This document shows, piece by piece, positions 37,838 to 45,427 of a DNA stretch of 64,000 nucleotides. The notes below the pieces were generated by a model. It was not told where the DNA came from, ran no database searches, and saw only the letters and a program-made list of their open reading frames with translations. The DNA is taken from positions 1 through 64,000 of the forward strand of contig JBCCLH010000030.1 of the NCBI GenBank assembly GCA_039026955.1, read 5' to 3'. How positions within the stretch are numbered: the first letter of the stretch is position 1; the number at the start of each line of letters is the position of its first letter. This DNA is from Kordia sp039026955. GTDB taxonomy: Bacteria; Bacteroidota; Bacteroidia; Flavobacteriales; Flavobacteriaceae. The position numbers and the translations under genes are program-made.

Positions 37838-38995
37838 ATGATTATTAAAAGTAGACCTGTTCTGATTCGCTGGATCTTGATTATCGCATCTTTTGCGATT
37901 GTTTCGGGGATTTTATGGAATACCTATATTTTCTTTCAGGAATTTAAGAAAGATGAGCGTGCGAAGATGGAGATTTGGGTGAGAGCTTTTAAATCGATTA
38001 ATGCAGGTGAAGATTTACTTTTAGCAGGAGATATAATTGCTACTGAGAATTCTAATCCAAGAATTATCAAAATTGACAAAGGAGGTTTTGAAACTTTAAA
38101 TCTTGAAGAAGAGAAGGCAAATGATTCTATTTATATTCAAAAGAAAATTATTCAATTTGGCAAGGAAAATAAACCCATTGATGTTATATATTTTGACGAA
38201 AGCTTGAAGAAGGAAGTCAAAGTAGGAACACTCTATTACGGAAATTCTGAAACTCTGAATAAACTTAAATATTATCCACTCGCTTTATTATTGATCATAG
38301 TCCTATTTGCCGCAGTTGCCTATTTCTTTTTTAGTGCTTCGAAAGCCTCTGAACAAAATAAATTGTGGGCAGGAATGGCGAAAGAAACGGCACATCAAAT
38401 TGGAACGCCGTTGTCTTCTTTAGTCGGTTGGACCGAAATTTTAAAGTCCGAAGCAGTGAATCCTGAGTATGTGGGCGAGATTGAAAAAGATATCAATCGC
38501 TTGCAAACGATTACGGAGCGTTTTTCAAAAATTGGTTCTATTCCAACATTACAGCGATTAGACATCGTACAAGAAACCAAAGATTCGTATAATTATCTGC
38601 TCTCCCGAACTTCCAAATTGGTCAACTTTACGTTTGAAGCGCCACAAACACCAATTTACAGTGAGATCAATCCGCAATTGTATAGCTGGACGATTGAAAA
38701 TATGGTAAAAAATGCCATTGATGCTATGAAGGGAAAAGGCGATTTAAAACTCGAAATCATTCCCACTGATAACGCCGTAAAAGTGTTAATTACAGATAAT
38801 GGAAAAGGCATTCCGAAGCGGAATTTTAAAAAAGTATTTCAACCTGGATTTACCAGTAAAAAACGCGGTTGGGGATTGGGCTTATCACTCGCCAAACGCA
38901 TTGTAGAGAATTATCACAAAGGAAAAATCAAAGTATTAAAGTCAGAACTTGGCAAAGGAACTACGATGCAGATTTTATTGAAGACGGTGACTTAG
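37838..38995 (+). CDS. Membrane sensor histidine kinase
   Basis: A 385-residue kinase with two transmembrane helices (about 11-30 and 148-168) enclosing a periplasmic loop of about 115 residues. The phosphoacceptor region 'AKETAHQIGTPLSSLVGWTE' carries the conserved His. A HATPase_c domain follows with the N box 'ENMVKNAIDAM', 'ITDNGKGIPKRNFKKVFQPG' and 'GLGLSLAKRIVE'. No response regulator lies adjacent, so it is an orphan kinase whose partner is elsewhere. The periplasmic loop has no domain I recognise. Confidence 0.93.
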   Translation: MIIKSRPVLIRWILIIASFAIVSGILWNTYIFFQEFKKDERAKMEIWVRAFKSINAGEDLLLAGDIIATENSNPRIIKIDKGGFETLNLEEEKANDSIYIQKKIIQFGKENKPIDVIYFDESLKKEVKVGTLYYGNSETLNKLKYYPLALLLIIVLFAAVAYFFFSASKASEQNKLWAGMAKETAHQIGTPLSSLVGWTEILKSEAVNPEYVGEIEKDINRLQTITERFSKIGSIPTLQRLDIVQETKDSYNYLLSRTSKLVNFTFEAPQTPIYSEINPQLYSWTIENMVKNAIDAMKGKGDLKLEIIPTDNAVKVLITDNGKGIPKRNFKKVFQPGFTSKKRGWGLGLSLAKRIVENYHKGKIKVLKSELGKGTTMQILLKTVT

Positions 38996-39219
38996 ATGGT
39001 TAGACACGCTATCGCTTTAGACTCGTTTTACTTTTAGAGTGCTTTGCTTTTAGATTCCTCTTGGTTGTTTGTTGTTTGAAACTATAAAAGCATGGGATTT
39101 TAATAAAGTCTATAATTGATCATTACAAACACAGTGAAGCAATCTGTTTCAATAAGAGCAAGATTGAACCTTTAAAAACAATTGATACATTTTCAAATTA
39201 TCAAATTGATACATTATTC

Positions 39220-39609
39220 CTACAGTTCCGCACGAATCTTAGCCGCAACCGCTTCAAAATCTTCTGGAGAAAGGGTTTCTTTGTTGCTAAAATCCATACT
39301 GCCCATTCCGTGAAGTGGAATTAAATGTACGTGTGTATGCGGCACTTCCAGACCAATAACGGTCATTCCGACACGCAAGCAAGGAATGGCTTTTTCAATA
39401 GCAATCCCTACTTTTCTGGAGAATTTCATGAGTCCCATGTAGGTTTCTTCAGAGAGGTCAAAAATTTTATCGACTTCTTCTTTCGGCACACACAAGGTAT
39501 GTCCAACAGCATTGGGATTGATATCTAAAAAAGCATAATAATGTTCATCTTCTGCGATTTTGTAGGATGGAATTTCTCCATGGATGATTTTGGTAAAGAT
39601 TGATGCCAT
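39220..39609 (-). CDS. HIT-family nucleotide hydrolase
   Basis: A 129-residue protein starting at MASIFTKI. The longer frame upstream is AT-rich and lacks homology. It has the histidine triad HTHVHL near residue 92 and the conserved 'IIHGEIPSYKIAEDE' and 'DINPNAVGHTLCVPKEEV' segments of the HINT/PKCI branch. These enzymes hydrolyse adenosine phosphoramidates or similar nucleotides. It follows greA on the same strand with a 111-nt gap, an order I recall as frequent in flavobacteria. Confidence 0.93.
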   Translation of the reverse strand: MASIFTKIIHGEIPSYKIAEDEHYYAFLDINPNAVGHTLCVPKEEVDKIFDLSEETYMGLMKFSRKVGIAIEKAIPCLRVGMTVIGLEVPHTHVHLIPLHGMGSMDFSNKETLSPEDFEAVAAKIRAEL

Positions 39610-39720
39610 AAACTGAAATTTGTATACTTGTAAGATAAAAAAGTTCTGCCTATTATATATAGAAAAATCCTTTTTTAACAAGTAAAAAAGGATTTTGATA
39701 CATGTATTTTAAAAAGAAGA

Positions 39721-40197
39721 TTAGCTACGTGTAATTTCTAATATTTCGAATTTCATAGTTCCGTTTGGCACTTGTACATCAGCAATTTCTCCCACCGATT
39801 TTCCTAGTAATCCTTTTCCAATTGGCGAAGTCACCGAAATTTTCCCAGCAGCCAAATCCGCTTCACTTTCTGCCACCAATGTGTAGGTCATTTCCATACC
39901 ATTCACAGTATTTTTAATTTTTACTGTAGAAAGCACCAATACTTTTGAAGTGTCTAACTGACTTTCGTCAATAACTCTAGCCGTTGAGAGTACTGTTTCC
40001 ATTTTTGAGATTTTCATTTCTAACAATCCCTGTGCTTCTTTAGCGGCGTCATATTCGGCATTTTCACTTAAATCTCCTTTATCTCTTGCTTCTGCAATTG
40101 CTTGTGATGCTTTGGGTCTTTCCACACTTTTTAAATGCTCTAGTTCGTCTCGCAATTTTTTTAGTCCTTCTGCTGTATAATAAGATACTTTACTCAT
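39721..40197 (-). CDS. greA: Transcription elongation factor GreA
   Basis: A 158-residue factor that stimulates RNA cleavage by backtracked RNA polymerase. The N-terminal coiled coil has 'YYTAEGLKKLRDELEHLK' and the acidic tip 'EARDKGDLSENAEYDAAKE'. The C-terminal FKBP-like domain ends 'SPIGKGLLGKSVGEIADVQV'. Length and motifs are standard. Its leader contains a terminator-like hairpin directly after the predicted start site (see 40280-40302), which may limit its expression. Confidence 0.97.
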   Translation of the reverse strand: MSKVSYYTAEGLKKLRDELEHLKSVERPKASQAIAEARDKGDLSENAEYDAAKEAQGLLEMKISKMETVLSTARVIDESQLDTSKVLVLSTVKIKNTVNGMEMTYTLVAESEADLAAGKISVTSPIGKGLLGKSVGEIADVQVPNGTMKFEILEITRS

Positions 40198-40279
40198 AAT
40201 TTCTTCGTTTTCTATATGTTCATAGATAATTGCTTTGCCAAATACATGCTAGCTCGTATGTATTCTATAAACGCAAAAA

Positions 40280-40302
40280 AAATCCCATTGGACACGGGAT
40301 TT
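40280..40302 (-). terminator. Terminator-like hairpin in greA leader
   Basis: Read on the minus strand: AAATCCC, a 9-nt loop, GGGATTT, then an uninterrupted run of T. It lies about 80 nt upstream of greA, inside its leader. No minus-strand gene ends before it, so it is better explained as a leader attenuator than as the end of a transcription unit. Confidence 0.6.
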
Positions 40303-40308
40303 GTAATG

Positions 40309-40316
40309 CAAATATA
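40309..40316 (-). promoter_or_regulatory. -7 box (TATATTTG) of greA
   Basis: TATATTTG on the minus strand fits TAnnTTTG exactly. Transcription would begin near 40303, that is, at the base of the terminator-like hairpin. The -33 box is not obvious. Confidence 0.5.
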
Positions 40317-40399
40317 AGAAAATATTTAAAGCGTTTGTCTATGTTCGTTTTTTAAAAAATGATTTACGTAAATTGCAGAACTTTTAAAATTCTTGAAAA

Positions 40400-40843
40400 A
40401 TGAAACGATTTTTGATGATTTGTGTTGTCGTAGTATGTTTCCTATCGTGCAGCGAAGATGATGGTGGTGTGAATAACAATCCGTTTATTCCAAATGCTTT
40501 GGTACAGTTTCAGTTAGACTTAGGATTGCCTTTGTATGATGATTTACGCTTTGCAGGCGGATCTGTTTATATTTCAAATGGTGGTGGCGTTCGTGGATTT
40601 TTTGTGTTTAATTTATCTGGCGATCAGTTTTTAGCTTGGGAAGCAAGTTGTCCTAATCAGGTTCCTAGCACCTGTTCTACCATGTTTATTGAAGGTGTTT
40701 TAGCAATATGTCCTTGTGATGATGCGCAATATAGTTTGGCAACGGGTCAGATAATAGATCCTGTCGAAGGAGAAACCAATTATCCAATGGTGAATTATCG
40801 CGTGACAAAAAGTGGCGATGTGTTGTCGATTTCGAATAATTAG
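40400..40843 (+). CDS. Lipoprotein with degenerate Rieske-like fold
   Basis: A 147-residue lipoprotein ('VVCFLSC', Cys16). The region 'WEASCPNQVPSTCSTMFIEG' and 'AICPCDDAQYSLATGQI' resembles the two metal-binding loops of Rieske proteins (CxH...CxxH). Here the histidines are replaced (CPN and CPCDD), so a normal 2Fe-2S cluster is not expected. Four cysteines could form disulfides instead. Similar lipoproteins are common in flavobacteria and unassigned. It is a single gene, divergent from greA. Confidence 0.75.
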   Translation: MKRFLMICVVVVCFLSCSEDDGGVNNNPFIPNALVQFQLDLGLPLYDDLRFAGGSVYISNGGGVRGFFVFNLSGDQFLAWEASCPNQVPSTCSTMFIEGVLAICPCDDAQYSLATGQIIDPVEGETNYPMVNYRVTKSGDVLSISNN

Positions 40844-40880
40844 GTGTTGGGTTTTGGGTATTAGGTTTTGGGTATTAGGA
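40843..40880. repeat. GGTGTTGGGTTTTGGG-type G/T-rich repeat
   Basis: The text 'ggtgttgggttttgggtatt' followed by 'aggttttgggtattagg' directly follows the lipoprotein stop codon. A related block lies at 48435-48470 upstream of the thiamine-binding gene. Several GGG tracts with short T-rich loops could allow a G-quadruplex on this strand. Confidence 0.5.
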
Positions 40881-40912
40881 AAATAGTCCCAACAAAATTG
40901 CTGAGACTATTT
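40881..40912. terminator. Bidirectional hairpin between convergent genes
   Basis: AAATAGTC and GACTATTT form a perfect 8-bp stem with a 16-nt loop, located between the ends of the Rieske-like lipoprotein gene and the minus-strand gene ending at 40934. Confidence 0.55.
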
Positions 40913-40933
40913 GAAATGTAAATCGCTGTAATT

Positions 40934-41242
40934 TTATGGAATTACGGTGATATCTCCAGTTCCAAAAACACCTTTAGAACCGTCAGATAATGTGTAACGA
41001 GTAATAAAGGCTAATAATTCGCCAGTTCCTGGATCTGGATTTGTTGCTTCTACTTCTATGTACCAATCACTATTTTTCAATATTGGTGCTGAAACTGTTA
41101 AGGGAGCTCCACCTGTCCATCCCCAAAGATTCTGTCCGCTATTTCCATTTCCCCATAAAGATGGAGATTGAAAAGTGGTACCACTCCAACTTGATACTGG
41201 AATGGTAGCTGTGTCTGGTAAGTCAATTTTAAATTTTGCCAT
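40934..41242 (-). CDS. Small beta-rich protein of unknown function
   Basis: A 102-residue protein beginning MAKFKIDLPDTATIPVSSW. Frame upstream of this Met looks non-coding. It is rich in Gly, Trp, Thr and Pro, contains no cysteine, and has no signal peptide or membrane helix. Segments 'LWGNGNSGQNLWGWTGG' and 'WYIEVEATNPDPGTGELLAF' suggest a beta-sandwich with exposed aromatics, as in small lectin- or fibre-like proteins. That is only an impression. The gene stands alone. The 323-bp gap above it up to the receptor gene holds only the receptor's terminator. Confidence 0.65.
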   Translation of the reverse strand: MAKFKIDLPDTATIPVSSWSGTTFQSPSLWGNGNSGQNLWGWTGGAPLTVSAPILKNSDWYIEVEATNPDPGTGELLAFITRYTLSDGSKGVFGTGDITVIP

Positions 41243-41512
41243 GATTTTTACGTTTTGATGGTTATTAATTTCCCCTACTCTATTGAATAAGCTTTTCAGG
41301 TTTCGCTTTGACAATCAAAAAAGACAGTAGCTACTTTATCGATTTCTTCTTTGATCGTGCCGTTTTTAGGATTCTAGGAGTATTTTTTTATATTTTCACA
41401 TCCTTGAATGATCCAAAACTAAAGAAAATACGTACGCAGCATTTTAAAATTTCGTAAGCGATTTGTTTTGCGGAGCGAGTGAAGATTTTTATGGATTTTG
41501 GAAAGAAAGCAT

Positions 41513-41544
41513 AAAAAAAAGCGACTCTTTCGAATCGCTTTTTA
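41513..41544 (-). terminator. Terminator of the TPP-controlled receptor gene
   Basis: On the minus strand AAGCGATTC, a short loop, GAGTCGCTT form a 9-bp stem with one mismatch, followed by eight or so T residues. It starts about 22 nt after the receptor stop codon. Confidence 0.75.
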
Positions 41545-41565
41545 AATATGGTAGATCCCTTTATT

Positions 41566-43956
41566 TTAGAATCGTAATGTCATTCCTAATAAAAAGTTTC
41601 TGGTGGCTTGCGGATAGAATCCTGCGCCTTCCACAGTTGTAATCGTTCCTGGATTTGAGAAATCGTCGTCAAATGTGAAGAAGTATCCATTCGACACATA
41701 TTCTATATCAAATATATTATTGATCAATCCTGTAAAGGTAATCGACTCACAAAACGTATTCATCTTGATTTCATATACTAAGTTCAAGTCGTTCGTAAAA
41801 TAGCTATCCAATTTCGAAACATCCGAATCAATATTCCCCATGTATTGCTCACCTACGTATTTTGAAAGTAACGATAGTTGAAAGTTGTGTGCAGGTGAAT
41901 AGGTAATACTATTTCCAGCAATGAAATTTGGAGAAAACGAAATGTTTGTGTTTCCTAAATTCACCAAACTTCCATCTCTTGACGCGATGAAATCTACATT
42001 TTTATTTGTGCTAATCGCGACGTTTGGACGAACCGAAAGTTTGTCGCTCAACTGAAAAGCTGCATCAATTTCCAATCCTAAACGGTAGCTTCTACCACTG
42101 TTGGTACGCAATGGTGCACCAACGTCGTCCAACGCTCCTGTCAAGACCAATTGATCGTTGTACAACATATAATACGCATTTGTATTTACCGTAAATTTTT
42201 CACCATTCCAACGCCATCCTAATTCAAAATCGTCTAACTGTTCTGGCTTAACTTCATTGTTGTTTTCAAAATCGTTTCTGTTAGGTTCTCTATTTGCTCG
42301 TGCATACGAGAAATACAAGCTATTATTCTCATTGATTCTATAGTTAATACCCGCTTTCGGATTGAAGAAAGTATAGTTCTCATCAATATTAAACGGATCT
42401 TGATCTGACGTAAGTCCCGAGGTTTTGTAAGTTACATTACGCAATTGCAAATCTCCAAATAAGCTCACTTTATCATTCACACGAATGGTTGCTTTGGTGA
42501 AGAAACTCAAATCGTTTTTCTTTCCATTTCCTTCGTAATAACGATCTCTGATTTCGCTGTTGCTCGCAAAACGCGCCCAAATTACTTCTCCAAAATGGTC
42601 TCCATCATAAATTCCTAAGAACGCTCCAAAATCCATATCCAAATTGTTCTTTTTGTAGTTGGCATTCGCGTTGATTACGTAAAAATCATTGTCTAACCAA
42701 CGTCTGCGAATCAAATCAGTTTCATCAACAACGGCTCCATTCACTACAATATTTTGAAAACCATAGGTCGAAAAAGGCTCATCTTCTCTGTATTGCTCAA
42801 AAAATCCTCTTCCGTACGTATAGTTTAAGCCAAGATTTGTAGTCCAATGCTCTGAAATCTTCTCATTCCAGTGGAATTGGTAATGATCTTGACGATAGTT
42901 ATCGACTTCATTATCATAAAAACGCACATTGCCGTTTTCATCCGTAAATTGTCCCGAAGGATTGAAAGTACGATTAGTTTCTAAAGTTTGACGATCAATT
43001 CCGTTCCATGCTTGATACGTAATTTCATGCCCACCAAAAGCCAACGCTTTAATCAATGTGGTTTCAGTCACATACGAACCTTGTAAAAAATACGCGCTTA
43101 AGTCAGAAGACGCACGATCAATATATCCATCCGATTTAATTTTTGACAAACGTCCTGCCAATTCGAAGTTCTTTCCCAGTTTTCCTGTGCTAAACTTTAC
43201 TGTATGTTTTCTGGTATTGAAGCTTCCAAACGAATTTGAGATTTCTCCATTGGCTTCTTCTGCTACAGCATCCGTCAATAAGTTCAAACTTGCACCAAAA
43301 GCTCCAGAACCATTGGTAGAAGTTCCGACTCCACGTTGCAACTGAATACTTTCTGTAGACGAAGCCAAGTCTGGCATGTTTACCCAAAAAGTTCCTTGAC
43401 TTTCTGCATCGTTGTACGGAATTCCGTTAATCGTTACATTGACACGTGTTGCATCACTACCACGCACACGGATTCCAGTGTATCCTACACCTGCACCTGC
43501 ATCAGAAGTTGTTACGACAGACGGCATAAAGTTCATTAATACCGGAATGTCTTGTCCCAAATTACGTTCTGCAATTTCTGCTTTTTCCAAGTTGGAATAG
43601 GTAATTGGCGATTCAGCATTTACACGGATGGCAGAGATCAACACTGCATCCAACGCTTCTTGCGAGCTCGACAGTGTAAAGTTGAGTACGGTGTCTTGGG
43701 TAATCGTAACTTTTTTCGTCACAGATTTCATTCCCACAAAAGAACACACAACTTCGATGTCGCCTTGCGGAACGCGTAATACATACTTTCCGTCTGCGCC
43801 TGTGGTAGTTCCAAACGGATTCCCTTTCACAACCAATGTGGCACCCAATAAGGGTTGTTCTTTTTCATCAGAAACGGTTCCTGATAGTGTAAAATTTTGC
43901 GCTTGCATGCTGACTGATAGCACGAAAAGGCATAAAAAAGCGAATAAATTCTTCAT
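41566..43956 (-). CDS. TonB-dependent receptor, probable thiamine importer
   Basis: A 796-residue outer-membrane receptor. A signal peptide ends SMQAQ. A carboxypeptidase-regulatory-like domain follows (about 22-105, 'LSGTVSDEKEQPLLGATLVV'), then the plug ('GYTGIRVRGSDATRVNVTIN' with 'GIPYNDAESQGTFWVNMPD'), then a 22-strand-type barrel ending in 'QATRNFLLGMTLRF' with the terminal Phe. A TPP riboswitch lies in its leader, so it is repressed by thiamine pyrophosphate. This corresponds to the thiamine-related outer-membrane receptors predicted for Bacteroidota by comparative genomics. The thiamine-uptake operon at 45428-48432 supports the substrate assignment, which remains inferred. Confidence 0.93.
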   Translation of the reverse strand: MKNLFAFLCLFVLSVSMQAQNFTLSGTVSDEKEQPLLGATLVVKGNPFGTTTGADGKYVLRVPQGDIEVVCSFVGMKSVTKKVTITQDTVLNFTLSSSQEALDAVLISAIRVNAESPITYSNLEKAEIAERNLGQDIPVLMNFMPSVVTTSDAGAGVGYTGIRVRGSDATRVNVTINGIPYNDAESQGTFWVNMPDLASSTESIQLQRGVGTSTNGSGAFGASLNLLTDAVAEEANGEISNSFGSFNTRKHTVKFSTGKLGKNFELAGRLSKIKSDGYIDRASSDLSAYFLQGSYVTETTLIKALAFGGHEITYQAWNGIDRQTLETNRTFNPSGQFTDENGNVRFYDNEVDNYRQDHYQFHWNEKISEHWTTNLGLNYTYGRGFFEQYREDEPFSTYGFQNIVVNGAVVDETDLIRRRWLDNDFYVINANANYKKNNLDMDFGAFLGIYDGDHFGEVIWARFASNSEIRDRYYEGNGKKNDLSFFTKATIRVNDKVSLFGDLQLRNVTYKTSGLTSDQDPFNIDENYTFFNPKAGINYRINENNSLYFSYARANREPNRNDFENNNEVKPEQLDDFELGWRWNGEKFTVNTNAYYMLYNDQLVLTGALDDVGAPLRTNSGRSYRLGLEIDAAFQLSDKLSVRPNVAISTNKNVDFIASRDGSLVNLGNTNISFSPNFIAGNSITYSPAHNFQLSLLSKYVGEQYMGNIDSDVSKLDSYFTNDLNLVYEIKMNTFCESITFTGLINNIFDIEYVSNGYFFTFDDDFSNPGTITTVEGAGFYPQATRNFLLGMTLRF

Positions 43957-44154
43957 ATTCGTAATACGTTTTGTTACGAATAAAAGGGGTAATTATTCTT
44001 TGTTAAAAATTAAAATGATTTTTTTGCTTTGGATACTATATTCGCAAATCACTAGTGATTTCATTAAGAATAGCTACTAGTTATCGTTGCGTTTTTGTAT
44101 CCGCCTGCATTTTGGCTCCTTGCTAAAAATGTCTGTTACACATTTTTTGACCGC

Positions 44155-44241
44155 TCGGCCCTCCCTTGGCAGCATTACCTGCCCAGGTTCATTGGGTATA
44201 ATCTCAGCGTTTTGGTTTGATCCAAATTGCACCCCTTTGAG
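44155..44241 (-). promoter_or_regulatory. TPP (THI-box) riboswitch
   Basis: The minus strand reads GGGGTGC (44237-44231 region), then CTGAGATTATACCC, then TGAACCTGGGCAGGTAATGC and finally CAAGGGAGG. These are the conserved blocks of the thiamine pyrophosphate aptamer: GGGGUGC, CUGAGA..ACCC, GAACCUG, GGUAAUGC and GGGA. About 200 nt separate it from the receptor start, leaving room for an expression platform. Bound TPP should switch off the receptor gene. Confidence 0.95.
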
Positions 44242-44247
44242 ATGGCG

Positions 44248-44255
44248 CAAAAATA
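44248..44255 (-). promoter_or_regulatory. -7 box (TATTTTTG) before the riboswitch
   Basis: TATTTTTG on the minus strand fits TAnnTTTG and would start transcription at about 44241, exactly where the TPP aptamer begins. The -33 box is weak. Confidence 0.5.
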
Positions 44256-44373
44256 ATTCAGTTTTTTGAATTGTATGCTATTTTTTTCGATTATTTATCA
44301 TATCAAATTAACGAATTTGCGGTGCTTACAAGAGGAATCAACACATTTGATGATTTGAAATTGAGTACTTTTA

Positions 44374-44535
44374 ATACCAAATCTACTTTAAGATGCAACA
44401 TATAAGCTCGTTCATTTGGCATCCTAGTTTCTTGCAAATATTTTCCGTAGCTGAGGCTATGCAAAACATTCGCAGCGTCCTAGGCTACCAAAGCAACTTC
44501 GCTTCTAAAGTCGCTCTTAAAGTAGATTTGGTATA
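44374..44535. repeat. Palindromic element family B, copy 1
   Basis: This 162-bp element has perfect 20-bp terminal inverted repeats (ATACCAAATCTACTTTAAGA and TCTTAAAGTAGATTTGGTAT). The interior (ctcgttcatttggcat, ccgtagct.aggctatgcaaa, gccaaagcaacttcgcttctaaagtcgc in part) is shared with copy 2 at 51661. It carries no gene. It ends 24 nt before a precursor-peptide start codon. Confidence 0.85.
44524..44531 (+). promoter_or_regulatory. -7-like box (TAGATTTG) inside family B terminal repeat
   Basis: TAGATTTG in the right-hand terminal repeat fits TAnnTTTG and points outward towards the precursor gene starting at 44560. Transcription would begin near 44538, giving a 22-nt leader. The -33 region lacks a good TTTG, so strength is uncertain. 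Confidence 0.4.
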
Positions 44536-44559
44536 ATTGCTAATCAAAAACATATAATC

Positions 44560-44781
44560 ATGAAAAAACAAAAATTTGAAAAAAGACTTTGCTTAAAAGT
44601 TAGAAAAATTTCCAACTTAACTACGCAAGAAGGAATTAAAGGTGGCGCAACGTTTATTTGTGTGGTAACAGATAATTGTTATCCTACAAATTTTAAAACG
44701 TGCGGCACTACCGATTATCCGCGTTGTACACATACTATTGGAAATGGACAAAATCCTGATGGAACTCCGTGTACATATTAA
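44560..44781 (+). CDS. Lanthipeptide-like precursor peptide (GNGQNPDG family)
   Basis: A 73-residue peptide. The leader 'KRLCLKVRKISNL' has the Bacteroidota class I lanthipeptide pattern LxLxKxxIxxL, followed by 'EGIKGG' as the likely cleavage site. The core of about 44 residues has five Cys with many Thr. It ends 'HTIGNGQNPDGTPCTY', a tail shared with the next gene. No LanB/LanC gene is present in the window. Alternatively the cysteines form disulfides. Family B copy 1 lies immediately upstream. Confidence 0.75.
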   Translation: MKKQKFEKRLCLKVRKISNLTTQEGIKGGATFICVVTDNCYPTNFKTCGTTDYPRCTHTIGNGQNPDGTPCTY

Positions 44782-44885
44782 ATGATTATAAAGATTCGGT
44801 ATTGAATGTAAGAAAATAGATTTTTTAACAGAGAAATACATTGCAAATCTGTAACTTTAAATTCAAACCAAAAAACTTGATAATC

Positions 44886-45149
44886 ATGAAAAAACAAAAT
44901 TTTCACAAAAAATTAGTTCTAAAATCAACTCGAATTTCACGTATTTCACAGATTTATGGAGGAAATGTTGCCGTAGGTGTAAACATTCCCATAAGTGAGC
45001 CAATACGCATTACCGAGAATCCATGTATTATTTCAGATGTGAATACTTGTCAAACGGTAAAACCTTGTCCTAAACAAACACAAGCAATTCGCTGTGGACA
45101 TACGATTGGAAACGGACAAAATCCTGACGGGACTCCGTGTACGTTTTAA
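44886..45149 (+). CDS. Lanthipeptide-like precursor peptide (GNGQNPDG family)
   Basis: An 87-residue peptide starting at MKKQNFHKK. Leader 'KKLVLKSTRISRISQIYGG' has the LxLxKxxI pattern and a GG site. The core is long (about 61 residues) with five Cys, a segment rich in Ile/Pro (VNIPISEPIRITENP), and the same final 'HTIGNGQNPDGTPCTF' as its neighbour. The shared tail with divergent middle suggests the end is the functional or recognised part. It lies about 100 nt after the first peptide and is probably cotranscribed. Confidence 0.75.
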   Translation: MKKQNFHKKLVLKSTRISRISQIYGGNVAVGVNIPISEPIRITENPCIISDVNTCQTVKPCPKQTQAIRCGHTIGNGQNPDGTPCTF

Positions 45150-45178
45150 TTTCGTAAGTTGAACCTCGGATATAAATC

Positions 45179-45335
45179 TGAGGCTGTCTAAGAGGTCTTT
45201 GAAAGCGTCATTCTCAGCTTGATACTGAACCAAGTTCAGCACAGGCTTCAGAATCTCATCATACTGATCATAAACTGTTATGAGAAACCGAATCAAGTTT
45301 GGTTTGACGACATCTGTACTTTTCAGACAGCCTCA
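45179..45335. repeat. Palindromic element family A, copy 3
   Basis: Ends tgaggctgtct and agacagcctca form an 11-bp perfect inverted repeat. The interior (gcgtcattctcagcttgatac, caagttcagcacaggcttca, gagaaaccgaatcaagttt) matches copies 1 and 2. It separates the convergent precursor-peptide gene and the DUF4301 operon. Confidence 0.85.
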
Positions 45336-45372
45336 TTTTTTTATAAAAATTTAAAACATAATGATTCTCGAG

Positions 45373-45415
45373 ATTCCTGCCTTACTGAAACAAGTTCAGC
45401 ACAAGTCGCAGGAAT
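45373..45415 (-). terminator. Hairpin after the DUF4301 operon
   Basis: ATTCCTGC and GCAGGAAT form a perfect 8-bp stem around a 27-nt loop that again contains 'ctgaaacaagttcagcac', the family A core. It lies 12 nt downstream of the DUF4301 stop codon on the minus strand. Confidence 0.5.
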
Positions 45416-45427
45416 TAAAAAGTATTA

